Shown piece after piece: positions 16,701 to 25,223 of a DNA stretch of 64,000 bases (position 1 is the first letter of the stretch; the number at the start of each line of letters is the position of its first letter). The position numbers and the translations under genes are program-made. Source of the stretch: CAYMYN01 sp964394665 (GTDB taxonomy: Bacteria; Planctomycetota; UBA1135; GCA-002686595); assembly GCA_964394665.1 (NCBI GenBank), contig CAYMYN010000009.1, forward strand, positions 1 through 64,000, in the 5' to 3' direction. The notes beneath the pieces are model-generated. The model was not told where the DNA came from, searched no databases, and was given only the letters and a program-made list of their open reading frames with translations.

Positions 16701-16706
16701 TACCCT
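16701..16706 (+). promoter_or_regulatory. Candidate -10 box (GC-TACCCT)
   Basis: TACCCT preceded by GC ends 33 bases before the M14 peptidase start. Confidence 0.3.
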
Positions 16707-16739
16707 GATGCCGATCCCCGCGACCCGCAGCCCGCCCTG

Positions 16740-19205
16740 ATGATCCCTTCCAAGCTGTTCCCGCCGGCCTTCCTGCTCCTGTCCTTCATCGCCGCGGCCC
16801 GCGCGCAAGACCTGCCGGCTCCGGCCGAGCACCTCGGCCACCCGCTCGGCGCCGACGGCGTGTTGCCGCGCTGGGAACGGACGGCGAGTTGGTTCCACCT
16901 GCTCGGCGAGCGCAGCCCGCGGGCGATCGTCGAGCGCGTCGGCACCACGACCGAGGGCCGCGAGTTCCTGCTGGCGACGATCTCGAGCGAGCGCAACCTG
17001 GCGCGCCTGGGGGCCGTGAAGGCCGCGAACGCGCTGCTCGCCGATCCGCGCGGGGCGTCCGAGGAGGCGCTCGACGCGGCCCTCGCCGAGCCGGTGGTGC
17101 TCTTCGTCTCGAGCGCGATGCACGCCACCGAGTGCGCCGGCCCGCAGTTCTCGATGGAGTTCGCGCACCTGCTCGCGACCTCGGACGACGAACCCTGGAA
17201 GAGCGCCCGCGAGCGGGTCGTGGTGCTGCTCGCCCCCAACCTCAACCCCGACGGCCAGGACCACGTGGCCGACTGGTACAACGCCCACGTCGGCACGCCC
17301 TACGAAGCGTCGGGCCTGCTCGAGCTCTACCAGCACTACGCGGGTCACGACAACAACCGCGACTGGTTCATGCTCACGCAGAGCGAGACGCGCATCGTGA
17401 CCGAGCTGCTCTATTCGGTCTGGCGTCCCCAGGTCTATTGGGACGTGCACCAACAGGGATCGACGCGCGAGCGGTTCTTCGTGCCGCCCTTCCGTGATCC
17501 GCTCAATCCGAACCTCGACCCGGGCATCGTGACCGGCATCGACCTGCTCGGCACGCGGGCCCTGTTCGACCTCACCCGCGAGGGCCTTTCCGGCGTCTCG
17601 ACCGGCGTCACCTACGACATGTGGTGGAACGGCGGCAATCGCAACGTGCCGGTGCGCCACAACATCGTGGGCCTGTTGACCGAGGCCGCCTCGGCCAACC
17701 TGGCGACGCCGATCTTCTTACCGCGCAGCGAGCTCTCCCCGCCGCGGGGGCTCGGCTCCTACGCGCCCTCGAACCTGTTTCCCAATCCCTGGCCGGGCGG
17801 CTGGTGGCGGCTGCGGGACATCCTCGACTACGAGCTCGCCTTCGCGCGCTCGTTGTTGTCGAGCCTGGCCCGCGAGCCGCGCACCTGGCGCCAGAACGCC
17901 CTCGACGCCGCGCGCCGCGCGCTGGACCTGGCCGAGGATCAGGCGCCGCGGGCCTGGATCCTGCCCGCCGACGCCCGCGACCGGGGCGCACTCGCACGCC
18001 TGGTCGACGTTCTGCTGCGCTCGGGCGTGGAGCTCCACGCGAGCGAGGTCGGGCTGACCCTCGACGGCCGCACCTGGCCCGCCGGCTCGCTCGTGATCCA
18101 CCGCGACCAACCCTACGGCGCCCACGTCAAGGACCTCTTCGACGTGCAGCGTTATCCCGCCGGCGATCCGCCCTACGACGTCGCGGGTTGGACCCTGCCG
18201 TTCCTGCTCGGCGTGCACCGCGTCGAGACGATGCAGAGCCCCGACCCCGGGGGACTGCGGCGCGTGACGAGCGTGGAGGACGCGCTGCACGACGTCGCGC
18301 CGGACCCGCGCCTCGCCCGGCGCGAGGGGGCCCTCTCGACCCGCGACTCGGACGGGTGGAAGCGGCTTTTCCGGCACTTGGCCGACGGTGGCTCCCTGCA
18401 CTGGCTGGTCGGCGACGACGCGGGCCTGGTGTTGCCCCTGGAGCAGGCATCCGACCCCCCCCGCGGCCTGCCGCGCATCGGTCTCTACGCGCCCTGGCAG
18501 GGAGACATGAACGAGGGCTGGACGCGTTGGGTGTTCGACACCTTCGGCGTGCCCTACGTGCGCGTGCGCAACGAGATGCTGCGCGCCGGCGAGCTGGGGC
18601 GTTTCCTCGACGTGCTCGTCCTGCCGGGCACCGCGCCGCGTGCGCTCGAGGACGGCCGCGCCGCGGGCAGCGTGCCCGGGCCCTACACCGGCGGCCTCGA
18701 TCCCGAGGGCTCGATCGCGATCGAGGAGTTCGTGCGCGCCGGCGGCCGCGCCGTCGCCTTCGAGGACAGCGCCACCTACTTGATCGACCTCTTCGAGCTG
18801 CCCCTGGTGGACGTGACGCGCGGCAAGGACGCCGGCACGTTCGCGTGCCCCGGCAGCGTGCTGCGCGCGCTCCCGGTGCCCGGCAACGCCGAGTGCGCCG
18901 ACCTCCCGCCGTCCCTGGCGGTGTTCTTCGCCCGTTCCCGGGCCTGGCGCGCGATGACGGACGGGGAGCGCAAGGAAGCGCGTCGCGTCGACACGGAAGA
19001 CCCACGGGTGCTCCTGCGCTACGCCTCGACGCGCCTCCTGCTTTCGGGCTGGATCGATTCCCCCGCGACGATCGAAGGCGCCGCCGCCTGGCTCCACGCC
19101 GACCACGGCCAAGGCTCGGTGCACCTGTTCGCCTTCCGCCCCCAATACCGCGGCTGGTCCCAATCCACCTTCCACCTCCTCTTCCGCGCCCTCCTCCACC
19201 CTTGA
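16740..19205 (+). CDS. Secreted M14-family zinc carboxypeptidase-like protein
   Basis: 821 residues from the ATG at 16740, with a signal peptide ending in AARAQ. The N-terminal half is an M14 peptidase: zinc ligands H128-x-x-E131 (SAMHATECAGP) and H237 (YWDVHQQGS), substrate-binding LLAPNLNPDGQD, and a candidate catalytic Glu at E315 (GLLTEAASAN). The long C-terminal half (~400-821) contains a glutamine-amidotransferase-like Rossmann segment (DVLVLPGTAPRAL...), as in other large bacterial M14 proteins. Likely periplasmic or surface peptide degradation. Monocistronic, with its own candidate promoter. Confidence 0.87.
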   Translation: MIPSKLFPPAFLLLSFIAAARAQDLPAPAEHLGHPLGADGVLPRWERTASWFHLLGERSPRAIVERVGTTTEGREFLLATISSERNLARLGAVKAANALLADPRGASEEALDAALAEPVVLFVSSAMHATECAGPQFSMEFAHLLATSDDEPWKSARERVVVLLAPNLNPDGQDHVADWYNAHVGTPYEASGLLELYQHYAGHDNNRDWFMLTQSETRIVTELLYSVWRPQVYWDVHQQGSTRERFFVPPFRDPLNPNLDPGIVTGIDLLGTRALFDLTREGLSGVSTGVTYDMWWNGGNRNVPVRHNIVGLLTEAASANLATPIFLPRSELSPPRGLGSYAPSNLFPNPWPGGWWRLRDILDYELAFARSLLSSLAREPRTWRQNALDAARRALDLAEDQAPRAWILPADARDRGALARLVDVLLRSGVELHASEVGLTLDGRTWPAGSLVIHRDQPYGAHVKDLFDVQRYPAGDPPYDVAGWTLPFLLGVHRVETMQSPDPGGLRRVTSVEDALHDVAPDPRLARREGALSTRDSDGWKRLFRHLADGGSLHWLVGDDAGLVLPLEQASDPPRGLPRIGLYAPWQGDMNEGWTRWVFDTFGVPYVRVRNEMLRAGELGRFLDVLVLPGTAPRALEDGRAAGSVPGPYTGGLDPEGSIAIEEFVRAGGRAVAFEDSATYLIDLFELPLVDVTRGKDAGTFACPGSVLRALPVPGNAECADLPPSLAVFFARSRAWRAMTDGERKEARRVDTEDPRVLLRYASTRLLLSGWIDSPATIEGAAAWLHADHGQGSVHLFAFRPQYRGWSQSTFHLLFRALLHP

Positions 19206-19298
19206 CCGCAGAGCGCGTGGTGCTTGGCGTGCAAGACCGTAGCCCGGGGTACGGGCGCGCGGTGAGCCGATTGCTCTCCCGAGGGCGGCTAGTCGCGC

Positions 19299-19523
19299 AT
19301 GCACGAACCTGCTCGTTCCATTCATGTGCGCACGACCCTCGACATCGTCGAGAAGCTGCTCGCGCAGGCGGTGCGGCTGACGGAGATCGAGGAGAAGAAG
19401 AAGCCCGTGCGCCTGGGACTCGAGGCCCTGATCGCCCGCGGGAGCGCGCTGCGCCGAGACGGCGGCGGTAGGCGCCGCGAGCGTCGGGCGAAACACCGAC
19501 TGGACTGGGCCGGCGGTCAGTAG
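19299..19523 (+). CDS. Orphan VapB-type antitoxin-like protein
   Basis: 74 residues from the ATG at 19299. The sequence RTTLDIVEKLLAQAVRLTEI followed by EEKKKPVRLGLEALIARGSA matches the ribbon-helix-helix antitoxin family associated with VapC toxins. In complete systems a PIN-domain toxin follows within a few bases; here the gene instead overlaps by seven bases, tail to tail, with the deaminase gene on the other strand, and no PIN protein is visible nearby. The basic C-terminal tail (RRRERRAKHR) replaces the usual toxin-wrapping tail. It may be a stranded antitoxin or a DNA-binding regulator. Confidence 0.68.
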   Translation: MHEPARSIHVRTTLDIVEKLLAQAVRLTEIEEKKKPVRLGLEALIARGSALRRDGGGRRRERRAKHRLDWAGGQ

Positions 19524-20029
19524 GGGCGGCGATCTTCCTTGGCCAGCCAGTCGGCGAAGGGGAGGGGAGCGGCGGGGTGGGGGACGTGGGTGCAGGGGAG
19601 ACGGCGGTCGGGGAGGGGGCGGGTGAGCTCGTCGTAGATCGCGGCGTCGTCGAAGCCGGCGGCGGCGGCGTCGTGGCGGGTGGCGGCGAAGACGATGCGC
19701 TCGACGCGCGACCACCAGGCGGCGGCGAGGCACATGGGGCAGGGCTCGCAGCTCGCGTAGAGCGTGCAGCCGAGCAGCTCGTGGGTGCCCAGGAGTCGGG
19801 CGGCGGCGCGCAGGGCGACGACCTCGGCGTGGGCTGTGGGGTCGTGGCTCGAGAGCACGCGGTTCTCGCCCTCGGCGAGGATCTCTCCCTCGCGCACGAC
19901 GAGCGCGCCGAAGGGGCCGCCCAGGTCGGCGGCCACGCCGGCGCGGGCGAGCTCGAGGGTGCGGCGGAGGAAGGGCTCGTGCTCGCCCCCGGGCTCGGGG
20001 TCGGCGGGGCTCGCTGCGGGGGTTCCCAT
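19517..20029 (-). CDS. Nucleoside/guanine deaminase-like (CDA superfamily)
   Basis: 170 residues from the ATG at 20029. The zinc deaminase signature is complete: H67-A-E69 (TAHAEVVALRAA) with the catalytic Glu, and SCEPCPMC with C97 and C100 as zinc ligands. The N-terminal GGPFGALVVREGEILAEGEN is typical of guanine deaminase/TadA-type enzymes, and the C-terminal DAAIYDELTRPL fits guanine deaminase. Likely reaction: hydrolytic deamination of a purine base or nucleoside in the cytoplasm. It is the last gene of a four-gene minus-strand run, 32 bases after the GDDxY-repeat protein. Confidence 0.87.
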   Translation of the reverse strand: MGTPAASPADPEPGGEHEPFLRRTLELARAGVAADLGGPFGALVVREGEILAEGENRVLSSHDPTAHAEVVALRAAARLLGTHELLGCTLYASCEPCPMCLAAAWWSRVERIVFAATRHDAAAAGFDDAAIYDELTRPLPDRRLPCTHVPHPAAPLPFADWLAKEDRRPY

Positions 20030-20061
20030 CGGAGGTCGTGCGGTGCGGGGGTGCGCGCCGT

Positions 20062-22041
20062 TCAGCGGTCGACGAACAGGCCGTGCTCGCCCAGGGCGCG
20101 GGCGCCGCCGTTCGGAGCGCCGTTGGGGTAACGGTCGTCGCCGCCGCCCTCGTCCAGGAAGAACGCGAGGCTCGGGACGCCGTGGTAGTCGTTGGGTCCG
20201 GCGCGGCCGACGGCGCCGCGGCGGTAGTGGTCGTCGCCGCCGCGTTCGTGGAAGACGCACAGGGCACCGTGGGCGGCGGAGCCGGTCGAGAAGCCGCCGC
20301 CCTGGTAGTCGTCGTCGCCGCCGTCCTCGACGAAGAACACGACCGATTGGTCCCAGGCGAGGCCGGCATGCACCGCGTGGCGCGTGCGATAGACGTCGTC
20401 CCCGCCGCCGTCGCGGAAGTAGCCCAGGGCCTGGTGGGCGGCGAAGCCCTGGTTGTAGCGCGAGCCGACGTAGCGATCGGCGCCCGCGCCGCGGTCGAGC
20501 AGCGCGCCCAGCGCGAAGAAGTAGCCCCCGCCCTGGGCGAAGTTGCCGGCCTCGTAGCGGTCGTCGCCGCCGCCGTCGAGCAAGAGCCCGAGCCCCCCGG
20601 CCGCGTTCTGGCGCAGGCCCACTCCGCAGCCCTGGCCCCAGCCCTCGAAGACCCCGGGCGTGCCGTAGCTCGTGGGGCGCGTGCCCTTGCAGTAGTAGCG
20701 CTCGTCGCCCGCCACGTCGTGCAAGAGCCCCAGCGCGCCCGAGAGGCCGAACCCCTGGGCCGCGAGGTGCGCCTCGTACCGATCGGAGCCGGCGCGATCG
20801 AGGAGCAACCCGACTCCCCAGGCGGCCGCGCCCTGGGCGAAGGCGTGGGCGCGGTACACGTCGTCACCGGCCTGGTCGAGCAACACGCCCACGCCGCAGA
20901 AGCCCACGCCCTGCGCCCAGCGCAAGCCGACGTACGAGTCGTCCCCCGCGAGGTCGACGAGCAAACCCACGCCGAGCACGCCCGCGCCCTGGGCACCCTC
21001 GTAGGTCGCTTCGTACGCGTCGTCGCCGGCGAGGTCGATCACGACCGTGGCCGGCAACACCGGGCGCGCGCGCGGGTCGGTCCCGGCGCCGCTCGTCGTG
21101 GCGTACACGTCGTCGCCGCCGAGCTCGATCAGCACGGCCACGAGCTCGGCCGCGCCCGCTTCGGCGTGTCGTTCGGCGAACCGATGCACGTCGTCGCCGC
21201 GGCCGGCGATCACGATGCGGCCCAGCCCGGTCGCCCGCTCGAGCACCACCGCGCGCCCGAGGTCGAGGCCCGCGGCCGCGAGGTCCCGCTCCAGGGCCGC
21301 GAGCCAGCGGGGATCCGCCAGCTCGGCCAACACCCGCGCCCCGTCGAGCAACGCGGCGCGGTCGACGGACTGGGCGAGGGTGATCGTGTGCAGGTTGTCG
21401 CCGCGGCGCCCCAGGTCGGGGTCGTCGTGGACGTAGATGTGTTGCTCGAAGCGTTCCCCCAGGCTGCGCCAGCGCTGCTGCAGGTGCGTGCGTCCCTGGG
21501 CGTCGAGGCTCGCGAGGGCGCGCTCGACGCACGCCGCCGCGGCGGTGAGGCGCGCCTCGATCGCGTCGAGGTGTTCGCCGGGCGCCGCGCCAGCGGGCAG
21601 CGGCGCGAGCTCGGGGAGGTGCGGCGGGGCGAGGTGGAGCGCGCCGCGGGCCGCCTCGAGGCTGGCGGCGAGCCGCGCCGCGGCGTCGTTGCCCTCGGCG
21701 GCGCGCTCGAAGCCGCGGGCGAGCTCCTCGACGAGCGCCGGCAGCCGGAAGGGCTCGCGGAAGGCGAGCGAGACGAGCTCCAGGCCCCGGGCGTCGGCGC
21801 GCCCGCCGAGGGTGGCCAGGGTGGCGAGCAGGCGAGCGAGGGGTTCTTCGAGGCCCGCGGCGGCGACGCGCGCGCGCAGCTCGGCGGCGATGGGCGCCTC
21901 CCCGGGCCCGCGACCCGCGGCGTGCTGCCCGTCTTGGGGAGGCGGGGCCACCGCGGCAGGCCCACCCTGCGCCGCCGCGAGCGACGGGACGAGAAGGGCG
22001 ATCAGCGCGCGGGCGAGACGGCGTCGGGAGGGCGCGCTCAT
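20062..22041 (-). CDS. Secreted GDDxY-repeat protein (beta-solenoid-like)
   Basis: 659 residues; its ATG at 22041 overlaps the stop of the upstream SPFH gene (ATGA). A signal peptide (residues 1-25, ending AAAQ) is followed by an Ala/Leu/Glu-rich helical region to about 280. From ~282 to the end there are about a dozen imperfect repeats of roughly 24-26 residues built on GVGLLLDxAGDDxYxxxxxAQG. The regular Asp pairs, Tyr and alternating hydrophobics suggest a right-handed solenoid with possible metal binding by the Asp ladder, similar in style to RTX or FG-GAP repeats but distinct in sequence. Co-expression with two SPFH proteins suggests a membrane-associated or surface role. Function unknown. 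Confidence 0.82.
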   Translation of the reverse strand: MSAPSRRRLARALIALLVPSLAAAQGGPAAVAPPPQDGQHAAGRGPGEAPIAAELRARVAAAGLEEPLARLLATLATLGGRADARGLELVSLAFREPFRLPALVEELARGFERAAEGNDAAARLAASLEAARGALHLAPPHLPELAPLPAGAAPGEHLDAIEARLTAAAACVERALASLDAQGRTHLQQRWRSLGERFEQHIYVHDDPDLGRRGDNLHTITLAQSVDRAALLDGARVLAELADPRWLAALERDLAAAGLDLGRAVVLERATGLGRIVIAGRGDDVHRFAERHAEAGAAELVAVLIELGGDDVYATTSGAGTDPRARPVLPATVVIDLAGDDAYEATYEGAQGAGVLGVGLLVDLAGDDSYVGLRWAQGVGFCGVGVLLDQAGDDVYRAHAFAQGAAAWGVGLLLDRAGSDRYEAHLAAQGFGLSGALGLLHDVAGDERYYCKGTRPTSYGTPGVFEGWGQGCGVGLRQNAAGGLGLLLDGGGDDRYEAGNFAQGGGYFFALGALLDRGAGADRYVGSRYNQGFAAHQALGYFRDGGGDDVYRTRHAVHAGLAWDQSVVFFVEDGGDDDYQGGGFSTGSAAHGALCVFHERGGDDHYRRGAVGRAGPNDYHGVPSLAFFLDEGGGDDRYPNGAPNGGARALGEHGLFVDR

Positions 22042-23066
22042 GAGGAGCGTTGGCGTTGCAGGCGCGCGCGCAGGGCCACGCGTTCGAGGCGGCGGCGGGC
22101 GAGCTCCTTGCGCGTCGAGGTGTGGTGGCGGTGCTGGAGGCCGCGCGTCGCGTCGTGCTCGCGGGCCAGGACGTCGCCGAGCAGGGCGCGGGCGGCGCGC
22201 AGCTCGCCGCGGCCGAAGCCGGCCTGCACGAGGGCGGCGGTCACGCGCTGGCGGCGGTGGTGCTCGCCGCTGGTCAGGCGGATCTTGCGCGTGCGCGAGA
22301 TCGGGACGCGGCGCGTGCCCACCAGGGCCAGGGCACGGCCCAGGGTGAGCTCGCCCCCCGCCCGCTCGCCGAGGCGCTCGAGGGCCGCGCGGCGCTCGCC
22401 CACGGTGCGCTGCAGTTGGGTCACGCGCAGGGTCGCGTGGGAGGGCGTGACGCTGGTGAAGCCGGCCTTCTCGACGCTCACGCCCCAGGGTGCCAGGCGC
22501 CGCGCGAGGTTCTCCTCGAGGTCGCGGTCGAGCCCCTCCCAACGCGCGATGCGATCGCGGCCCGCCGCGCGCAGCACCTCTTGGACGCCCAGGCCCAACA
22601 TCTGCACCATGCCGCGGTCGAGGTCGTCGATCTCGACCAGGGCGGCGCGCGCGTCGCTGACGCGAAACACGAGGTTGGCGTCGGCCTCGTACACCAGGCC
22701 GTCGAAGGTCGTGACGCGTTGCGCCGGCAGGTCGAGGGTGCGCGAGCGCGTCGGGACCGCCAGGGCGATCTGCAGGAAGGGGATCATCACGTGGAAGCCC
22801 GGCTCGAGGGTGCGCTGGAAGCGCCCGAAGCTGAACTTCACGCCGGTCTGGCCGGTCTGGATCGTGGTGCCCGTCGCGCGGATCGTCATCCACACCAGGC
22901 CCGCCGCGGCGTAGACCAACTCGCGGGCGTAGTCCTCGACGATGCCGACGAAGAAGGGGCCGAGCCAGGCCCGGAAGCGTCGCCAACGGGCCACCAGGCG
23001 GCGCAGGAACGGGAGCTCTTCGTCCGCGCTGGGCGGGTCCTGGCGGCCTCGCGCGCGGCGCGCCAC
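22038..23066 (-). CDS. SPFH/band-7 domain protein, second of a pair
   Basis: 342 residues from a GTG at 23066 preceded by AGGAGAG, three bases after the stop of the first SPFH gene. An N-terminal region with a hydrophobic segment (about 40-62) leads into a band-7 domain (TGVKFSFGRFQRTLEPGFHVMIPFLQIALAVPTRSR..., VYEADANLVFRVSDARAALVEI). The C-terminal ~110 residues are strongly basic and helical (RRQRVTAALVQ..., RKELARRRLERVALRARLQR), unlike the coiled-coil Glu/Ala tail of most stomatins. Pairs of SPFH proteins such as HflK/HflC form hetero-oligomeric membrane cages. Confidence 0.85.
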   Translation of the reverse strand: MARRARGRQDPPSADEELPFLRRLVARWRRFRAWLGPFFVGIVEDYARELVYAAAGLVWMTIRATGTTIQTGQTGVKFSFGRFQRTLEPGFHVMIPFLQIALAVPTRSRTLDLPAQRVTTFDGLVYEADANLVFRVSDARAALVEIDDLDRGMVQMLGLGVQEVLRAAGRDRIARWEGLDRDLEENLARRLAPWGVSVEKAGFTSVTPSHATLRVTQLQRTVGERRAALERLGERAGGELTLGRALALVGTRRVPISRTRKIRLTSGEHHRRQRVTAALVQAGFGRGELRAARALLGDVLAREHDATRGLQHRHHTSTRKELARRRLERVALRARLQRQRSS

Positions 23067-23069
23067 GGC

Positions 23070-23873
23070 TCAGCTCTCCTCCGTGCGCCGGGGGCTCGCT
23101 GGATCGTCCTCGGCCTGGGCCTCGCGGGACTGGGCCTGGGGATCGGGATCCCGCGGATTGCGGCGCAGGGCCTCGTGTTCGCGCAGCTCCAGGGCGGCTT
23201 CGGACAGCTCGATCACCTCGCGCTGCTCCAGCGCCTGGCGCGCGCGGCGCGTCGGCTCGTGCATCTCCGACTCGAGCGCGATCACGGCGCCGGAGATCAG
23301 GGCCACCGCGGCCTCGTCCCCCAGGCCCTCGGCGCGGAACATGCGGTAGAGCGTGAGCTTCTCGCGGGCGAGCAGGTCGAGCTGGGTGATCTCCAACGTG
23401 GCCGGCGAGGGCGAGATGTTCGAGAAACCGAACTGCAGGATGCGCACGCCCCATTGCACCTCGACCGGCCGCAGGTCGGCGCGCACGAGTTCGGTCAGGC
23501 GCTCGGTGTCCTTGACCGACTGGCGGTCCTGCTGCTGCACGATGTGCTGCACCGCCATCACGACGCGGTTGCGCAGGCCGGCGACGAGGTCGTCGATCTC
23601 GATCATGGCCTTGCGCAGGTCCACGATCTGGTACACGACCTTGCAGTCGACCTCGTAGACCAGGTCGTCCGAGAGCTGGATCACCTGCGGCTCGAGGTCG
23701 AGGGTCGTGTGCTTGGTCTCGCGGACGGCGTACTTCTGGAAGATGGGCCATTTCCAGTGCACGCCGGGGCCGACGACGTTCTGCGCGCGGCCGAGGGTGA
23801 ACTTGAGCCCGTGTTGGCCGTCGTAGACGACCACGAAGACGCCGGTGACGGCCTGGAAGAATTCGAGCAACAT
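23070..23873 (-). CDS. SPFH/band-7 domain protein, first of a pair
   Basis: 267 residues from the ATG at 23873. A short N-terminal hydrophobic stretch (EFFQAVTGVFVVVYDG) anchors the protein and is followed by a band-7 domain (GLKFTLGRAQNVVGPGVHWKWPIF, VYEVDCKVVYQIVDLRKAMIEIDDL) and a shorter helical tail ending in a Pro/Asp/Glu-rich segment. First gene of the operon; the second SPFH gene starts three bases after its stop. Likely membrane microdomain or protease-regulating scaffold, by analogy with HflC/prohibitin; no FtsH is nearby. Confidence 0.88.
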   Translation of the reverse strand: MLLEFFQAVTGVFVVVYDGQHGLKFTLGRAQNVVGPGVHWKWPIFQKYAVRETKHTTLDLEPQVIQLSDDLVYEVDCKVVYQIVDLRKAMIEIDDLVAGLRNRVVMAVQHIVQQQDRQSVKDTERLTELVRADLRPVEVQWGVRILQFGFSNISPSPATLEITQLDLLAREKLTLYRMFRAEGLGDEAAVALISGAVIALESEMHEPTRRARQALEQREVIELSEAALELREHEALRRNPRDPDPQAQSREAQAEDDPASPRRTEES

Positions 23874-23925
23874 GGTGGGGTCCGCGGAGCGGGGCCTTCG
23901 ACTACCAGATTCCGCGCCCCGCGGC

Positions 23926-23931
23926 TACCAT
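23926..23931 (+). promoter_or_regulatory. Candidate -10 box (GC-TACCAT)
   Basis: TACCAT preceded by GC lies 71 bases before the HMG-CoA reductase start, in the divergent region shared with the SPFH operon. Confidence 0.25.
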
Positions 23932-23973
23932 CCCGCGCCGCGCGCTGGCGCGGACGCCGACGGGCCGGCCGAC

Positions 23974-24002
23974 GAGCCTTCCGAAGAGCCTTCCGAAGAG
24001 CC
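23974..24002 (+). repeat. 12-bp tandem repeat abutting the HMG-CoA reductase start
   Basis: GAGCCTTCCGAA occurs twice in tandem (23974-23985 and 23986-23997), and a third partial copy GAGCC (23998-24002) touches the ATG. The purine stretch GAAGAG supplied by the repeat sits where a ribosome binding site would be. Confidence 0.8.
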
Positions 24003-25223
24003 ATGGCTGAGCTGCAAGGAACCGGCCCCGCGCCCCTGCCGCGCATCCCGCGCGCGAGCGACGACGACCACGCGCCGGCGGCGCTGCGGGCGCGGCGGGA
24101 GCTGCTCGAGTCCACGCTGGGCCTGCGCCTCGAGCACCTCGCCGGCGCGCCCGTGCCCCCCGGCTCGGCGCGCGGCAACGTCGAGCACCTGGTCGGCTTC
24201 GCCCAGGTGCCCGTGGGCCTGGCCGGGCCGCTGCGCGTCCTGGGCGAGCAGGGCGCGTACGAGGTCTACGTGCCGATGGCCACCAACGAGGGTGCCCTGG
24301 TGGCCAGCCACGGCCGCGGCATGCGGCTGCTCGCGGCCGCCGGCGGCGCGCGGGCGCGGGTCGTGCGCGACGGGCTGAGCCAACACCCGATCCTCGTGTA
24401 CGCCGATGCGGAGGCAGCCCTGGCGGCGGCCGAGCTCGCCCGCGCGAGCCTGGACGAGCTGCGCGCGCTGGTCGCCGGCACGACGCGCCATGGGGCGCTC
24501 GAGGTGCTGACCACCGACGTCATCGGCCGGCGCTTGGTGCTGCGCCTGGTCTTCCGCACCGGCGACGCGATCGGCATCAACATGGCCGCGCGCGCGGCCG
24601 ACCTGTGTTCGGAGCACCTCGCCGCGCGCAGCGGCGCGCTCGAGCGCTACGTGCACGGCCAGGACGTCGAGAAACGCGCCAACGCGCGGGCCCTGGTCGA
24701 GGGCCGCGGGCGCTCGGTGGTGGTGGACGCGCGGGTACCGCGTTCGGCGCTGCTCGAGATCGCGCGCACGACCCCCGAGGCCCTCGAGGCCTGCCTGCGC
24801 ACCTATGCCGTCGGCTTCGCCCAGCTCCAGACCACCAACTGGCTCGTGCAGTCCGCCAACGGGCTCGCGGCGGTGATGCTGGCCTGCGGGCAGGACCTCG
24901 CCTACCTGGCCGAGTGCGCCACCGGCCGGCTCGACCTCGAGGTCACGGCGGAGGGCGACCTGTACGCGGCGGCGACCCTGCCCTCGCTGCTGGTCGGCAC
25001 CGTGGGCGGCGGCTCGGGCAAGGGCACGGCGGCCGAGTGCCTCGCGATCCTGGGTTGTTCGGGCGCCGGGAAGGCGCGGCGCTTCGCGGAGATCCTGGGC
25101 GCGACCGTGCTGGCCGGCGACCTGTCGCTGATGGCCTCGTTCTGCAACCACGAGTTCGTCGCCGCCCACGAACGACTGGGCCGCAACCGCCCGACGCCGC
25201 CCGATGGGGGAGGACCGGCGTGA
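24003..25223 (+). CDS. 3-hydroxy-3-methylglutaryl-CoA reductase
   Basis: 406 residues. It reduces HMG-CoA to mevalonate with NAD(P)H, the committing step of the mevalonate route to isoprenoids. All four catalytic positions align: E96 in MATNEGALVAS, K224 in QDVEKRANA, D298 in GQDLAYLAE, and H389 in AAHERLGRNRP. Other signatures are NVEHLVGFAQVPVGLAGPL, GDAIGINM (cofactor side) and LLVGTVGGGSGKGTA. No membrane anchor is present, so it is soluble, as in other prokaryotes. A GTGA overlap couples it to the next gene. No other mevalonate-pathway gene is in the window. Confidence 0.92.
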   Translation: MAELQGTGPAPLPRIPRASDDDHAPAALRARRELLESTLGLRLEHLAGAPVPPGSARGNVEHLVGFAQVPVGLAGPLRVLGEQGAYEVYVPMATNEGALVASHGRGMRLLAAAGGARARVVRDGLSQHPILVYADAEAALAAAELARASLDELRALVAGTTRHGALEVLTTDVIGRRLVLRLVFRTGDAIGINMAARAADLCSEHLAARSGALERYVHGQDVEKRANARALVEGRGRSVVVDARVPRSALLEIARTTPEALEACLRTYAVGFAQLQTTNWLVQSANGLAAVMLACGQDLAYLAECATGRLDLEVTAEGDLYAAATLPSLLVGTVGGGSGKGTAAECLAILGCSGAGKARRFAEILGATVLAGDLSLMASFCNHEFVAAHERLGRNRPTPPDGGGPA

